DNA from: Akkermansiaceae bacterium UBA985
GTDB taxonomy: Bacteria; Verrucomicrobiota; Verrucomicrobiia; Verrucomicrobiales; Akkermansiaceae
Reading direction: 5' to 3'
Assembly (NCBI GenBank): GCA_002292185.1
Contig: DBBL01000018.1
Span: forward strand, 1 to 17,492
DNA: 17,492 nt
Made by a program: the position numbers and the translations under genes. Under the pieces are notes generated by a model, which was not told the DNA's origin, searched no databases, and saw only the letters and a program-made list of their open reading frames with translations. Shown piece by piece: positions 15,201 through 17,492 of the stretch; position 1 is the stretch's first letter, and each line of letters starts with the position of its first letter.

Positions 15201-16811
15201 ATGTTTCACCTATTCAGCAAAAAAAACGGCAACCTCAAAGATGATTCACTCTCGGGCTTAACAGTCGCCCTTGCCTTAGTGCCCGAAGCCATCGCTTTCT
15301 CATTCATCGCGGGTGTCAATCCCCTGGTTGGCTTGTGGGCTGCGGTGTTTATGGGTTTTATCACAGCCGCGTGCGGTGGTCGGCCGGGCATGATTTCGGG
15401 AGCAACGGGTGCCATTGCTGTCGTTGCAGGAAAAGCCGTGCAATACGGAGACAACCTAGGCGATGGGCTTGGCCTTCAATTTCTTTTTGCCGTTATTATG
15501 GTGGCAGGGTGCATTCAAATCCTCTTCGGAGTGCTGAAATTGGGCCGGTTCATCCGACTCGTGCCTCATCCGGTGATGATTGGTTTCGTCAATGGCCTTG
15601 CCATTGTCATTTGCATGGGGCAGTTCGGCTTCTTTAAGAAATTTTCCCACCTCGATGAAAGCGGCGGCCGCGTTATGGAGTGGATGCAAGGAGGTGAACT
15701 CGGCATCCTCATCGGCCTGATTGTGCTCACCATGGCCATCATCCAATTTTTCCCAAAACTCACCAAGGCGGTGCCTTCAACACTGGTGGCTATTATCGTG
15801 GTCGGCCTCATCGCCTACTTCGGGCCTGATGCAAGGACGATTGAAAATGTGCTTAAAGACGGTGGCGGTGACGGCACCTTGAGTGGCAGCTTTCCCGTCC
15901 CCGCGTGGCCAAGCGGCATCGTCTGGGGTGACCACTGGATGTTCATCCTTCAAACCGCCTTTGTCGTTGCCATGGTCGGCATCATCGAGTCCCTGATGAC
16001 ACTGCAATTGATCGACGAAATCACTGAGACACGCGGCCAAGGAAACCGCGAATGTGTCGCTCAGGGTGGTGCCAACTTCCTCTCTGGCCTCTTTGGCGGC
16101 ATGGGCGGTTGCGCAATGATCGGCCAATCCTTGATCAATATCAAATCTGGAGGCCGTGGGCGCACCTCTGGCATTGTTGCTGCGGTATCCCTCGCCTTAT
16201 TTATTGTCATTGGCGGCCCCGTCATCGTTCAAATCCCAATCGCTGCCCTGGTCGGTGTCATGTTTATGGTTGTGATCGGCACCTTCGAGTGGTCCACCTT
16301 CAAAAGCTTTGGTAAGATCGCTAAGTCTGAAATGCTGATCATTCTTACCGTCACCCTGGTGACCGCCGTCATGCATGACTTAGCTTTAGCCGTATTTGTT
16401 GGCGTCATCCTCTCCGCCCTCGTGTTCGCCTGGGAGAGCTCCAAGCACATCATCGTAACCATGCACAAGGACACCGCAGAAGAGCGTATCTATGGCATCG
16501 AGGGCATGCTTTACTTTGGCTCCGTGCGCGAGTTCTCGGATAAGTTCCAGGCAAGATCGGATGTCCCGAATATCGTCATCGACTTTGAGGAGGCTCGTGT
16601 CTGCGACCTTTCAGGCCTTGAAGCAATCAATGCACTCGGTGAGCGATATCGCAATGCCGGCAAAGTTCTCCACGTTCGCCACCTCTCCTCCGATTGCCGA
16701 CAAATGCTTGAAAAAGCCGGCACCCTTGTGGACATCGAAGTACTGCCAGATGACCCGCACTACTCAGTCGCCCTGCTGCGCAGCGAGAAGAGCAAAATTA
16801 TCGGCTCGTAA
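15201..16811 (+). CDS. SulP-family anion transporter with C-terminal STAS domain
   Basis: A 536-residue inner-membrane protein of the SLC26/SulP family, which carries sulfate, bicarbonate or dicarboxylates. The short N-terminus leads directly to the family signature around the first membrane segments (LTVALALVPEAIAFSFIAGVNPLVGLW and GGRPGMISGATGA). About 10-12 hydrophobic segments follow to about residue 415. The GGMGGCAMIGQSLINIKSGGRGRTSG stretch matches the conserved loop where other members have GGxPxTG. The STAS domain occupies about 430-530, with the core FEEARVCDLSGLEAINAL; the DLSG corresponds to the anti-sigma-antagonist phosphorylation loop. The substrate cannot be told from sequence; sodium-bicarbonate or sulfate transport are both plausible. 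It stands alone, with a long leader and 129 bases before the next gene. Confidence 0.9.
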   Translation: MFHLFSKKNGNLKDDSLSGLTVALALVPEAIAFSFIAGVNPLVGLWAAVFMGFITAACGGRPGMISGATGAIAVVAGKAVQYGDNLGDGLGLQFLFAVIMVAGCIQILFGVLKLGRFIRLVPHPVMIGFVNGLAIVICMGQFGFFKKFSHLDESGGRVMEWMQGGELGILIGLIVLTMAIIQFFPKLTKAVPSTLVAIIVVGLIAYFGPDARTIENVLKDGGGDGTLSGSFPVPAWPSGIVWGDHWMFILQTAFVVAMVGIIESLMTLQLIDEITETRGQGNRECVAQGGANFLSGLFGGMGGCAMIGQSLINIKSGGRGRTSGIVAAVSLALFIVIGGPVIVQIPIAALVGVMFMVVIGTFEWSTFKSFGKIAKSEMLIILTVTLVTAVMHDLALAVFVGVILSALVFAWESSKHIIVTMHKDTAEERIYGIEGMLYFGSVREFSDKFQARSDVPNIVIDFEEARVCDLSGLEAINALGERYRNAGKVLHVRHLSSDCRQMLEKAGTLVDIEVLPDDPHYSVALLRSEKSKIIGS

Positions 16812-16885
16812 AGTTACGCATCAATGAGGTCGCAAGCGTGGCCATTCTTTTTCGAGTTTTCATCTCCTTGTGGGCGATTCTCCTT

Positions 16886-16903
16886 ACCGAATTCCTCGGT
16901 TTT
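16886..16903 (+). terminator. Weak hairpin-plus-T terminator after sulP
   Basis: accga (16886-16890) and tcggt (16896-16900) form a 5-bp stem with loop attcc, followed by ttt. The stem is short and lies 75 bases after the sulP stop. It may be only a partial terminator, allowing some read-through to the ABC-F gene. Confidence 0.25.
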
Positions 16904-16940
16904 GAAGTGACAAATACCTATTTTAAGGTAATCAGCCGAC

Positions 16941-17492
16941 GTGCTCATCATTAGAAAACTTACCAAAACCCTTGGAGGGCGCACGCTTTTCGAGGACGCA
17001 GACATGACCATCAACTGGGGCGAGCGCGTCGCGCTAGTCGGACCCAATGGAGCTGGCAAGTCCACCCTTTTCAAAATGGTCCTCAAGGAAGAGGACGCGG
17101 ATGCAGGCAGTGTCGAGGTGGATGAGTATGCCATCACGGGTTATCTGGCCCAGGAGGCGGGAGACCCCGGTGACGAGACTATTCTGGAAATAGCCATCGG
17201 CATCACCCCAGAGCTCGCCAAAGCTATCCGCATCATGCGTGAGGGCGATGCTTCCGGCAATACCGACAGCCCGGAGTATCACGCCGCACAAGACACTTTC
17301 GACGCTGCTAACGGCTACCAACTTGAGCCTAAGGCTAAGAAAATTCTTGCGGGTCTTGGCTTTCATCCTGACGCCTTCAACAAGCCCGCTCGTGAGTTCT
17401 CCGGCGGCTGGATCATGCGTTCCCACCTTGCTAAGCTCTTGGTGATGGAGCCGGATCTGCTGATGCTTGACGAGCCCACCAACCACCTCGAC
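16941..17492 (+). CDS. ABC-F family ATPase, 5' part (cut by window end)
   Basis: The first 184 codons of a soluble ABC-F protein, a family acting at the ribosome in translation or antibiotic resistance. The GTG start at 16941 is used because an in-frame stop (16929-16931) lies just upstream and no ATG precedes the first beta strand. AAGG at 16925-16928 may be its SD, at a long spacing. The product starts VLIIRKLTKTLGGRTLFEDADM. Walker A GPNGAGKST spans residues 34-42, the Q-loop GYLAQE comes next, the signature is EFSGGW (about 152-157), and Walker B LLMLDEPTNHLD ends at the window edge. The FSGGW signature resembles YheS-type members more than EttA. The second ABC domain and linker are outside the window. 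Confidence 0.9.
   Translation, partial: MLIIRKLTKTLGGRTLFEDADMTINWGERVALVGPNGAGKSTLFKMVLKEEDADAGSVEVDEYAITGYLAQEAGDPGDETILEIAIGITPELAKAIRIMREGDASGNTDSPEYHAAQDTFDAANGYQLEPKAKKILAGLGFHPDAFNKPAREFSGGWIMRSHLAKLLVMEPDLLMLDEPTNHLD

Overview
The window reads as ordinary chromosome from a Gram-negative bacterium of the PVC group, most likely a Verrucomicrobiota member. That is an inference from three things: an LpxC-FabZ fusion followed by lpxA, a Chlamydia-like (class Ic) ribonucleotide reductase, and almost no Shine-Dalgarno sequences in front of the genes. The organism makes lipid A, makes arginine by the acetyl-cycling route (argC-argJ), and carries a class II fructose-1,6-bisphosphatase.

Layout. 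Bases 1-340 hold a tRNA-Pro(GGG) gene on the minus strand with its promoter and a strong terminator. Just beyond lies a 142-base multi-hairpin element bounded by copies of the tRNA 3' end. argC and argJ follow on the plus strand (370-2692). glpX (minus) and pyrH (plus) diverge from about 3.8-3.9 kb; pyrH is followed by frr. A D-2-hydroxyacid dehydrogenase (minus) then diverges from the lipid A genes lpxC/fabZ and lpxA (6427-8552).

The centre of interest is 8.6-14.7 kb on the minus strand, a ribonucleotide reductase operon in the order nrdB2-nrdB1-nrdA. NrdA is large (1096 residues) with two clear ATP-cones and probably a third, degenerate one. NrdB1 has every metal ligand of the chlamydial Mn/Fe (class Ic) subunit at matching spacing, with Leu at the radical-tyrosine position. 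NrdB2 is a full-length paralogue that has lost four of the six metal ligands and two radical-transfer tyrosines but keeps the acidic C-terminal end. It looks like a metal-free or metal-poor partner subunit, a possible bacterial parallel to yeast Rnr4. The operon starts downstream of two 16-bp NrdR-box-like palindromes spaced 16 bp apart, which overlap a candidate promoter, and it ends at a clear intrinsic terminator.

An AT-rich non-coding stretch of about 860 bases separates this operon from a SulP-family anion transporter (15201-16811). The window ends inside an ABC-F ATPase gene (16941 onward). No insertion sequence, phage gene or CRISPR array was seen.
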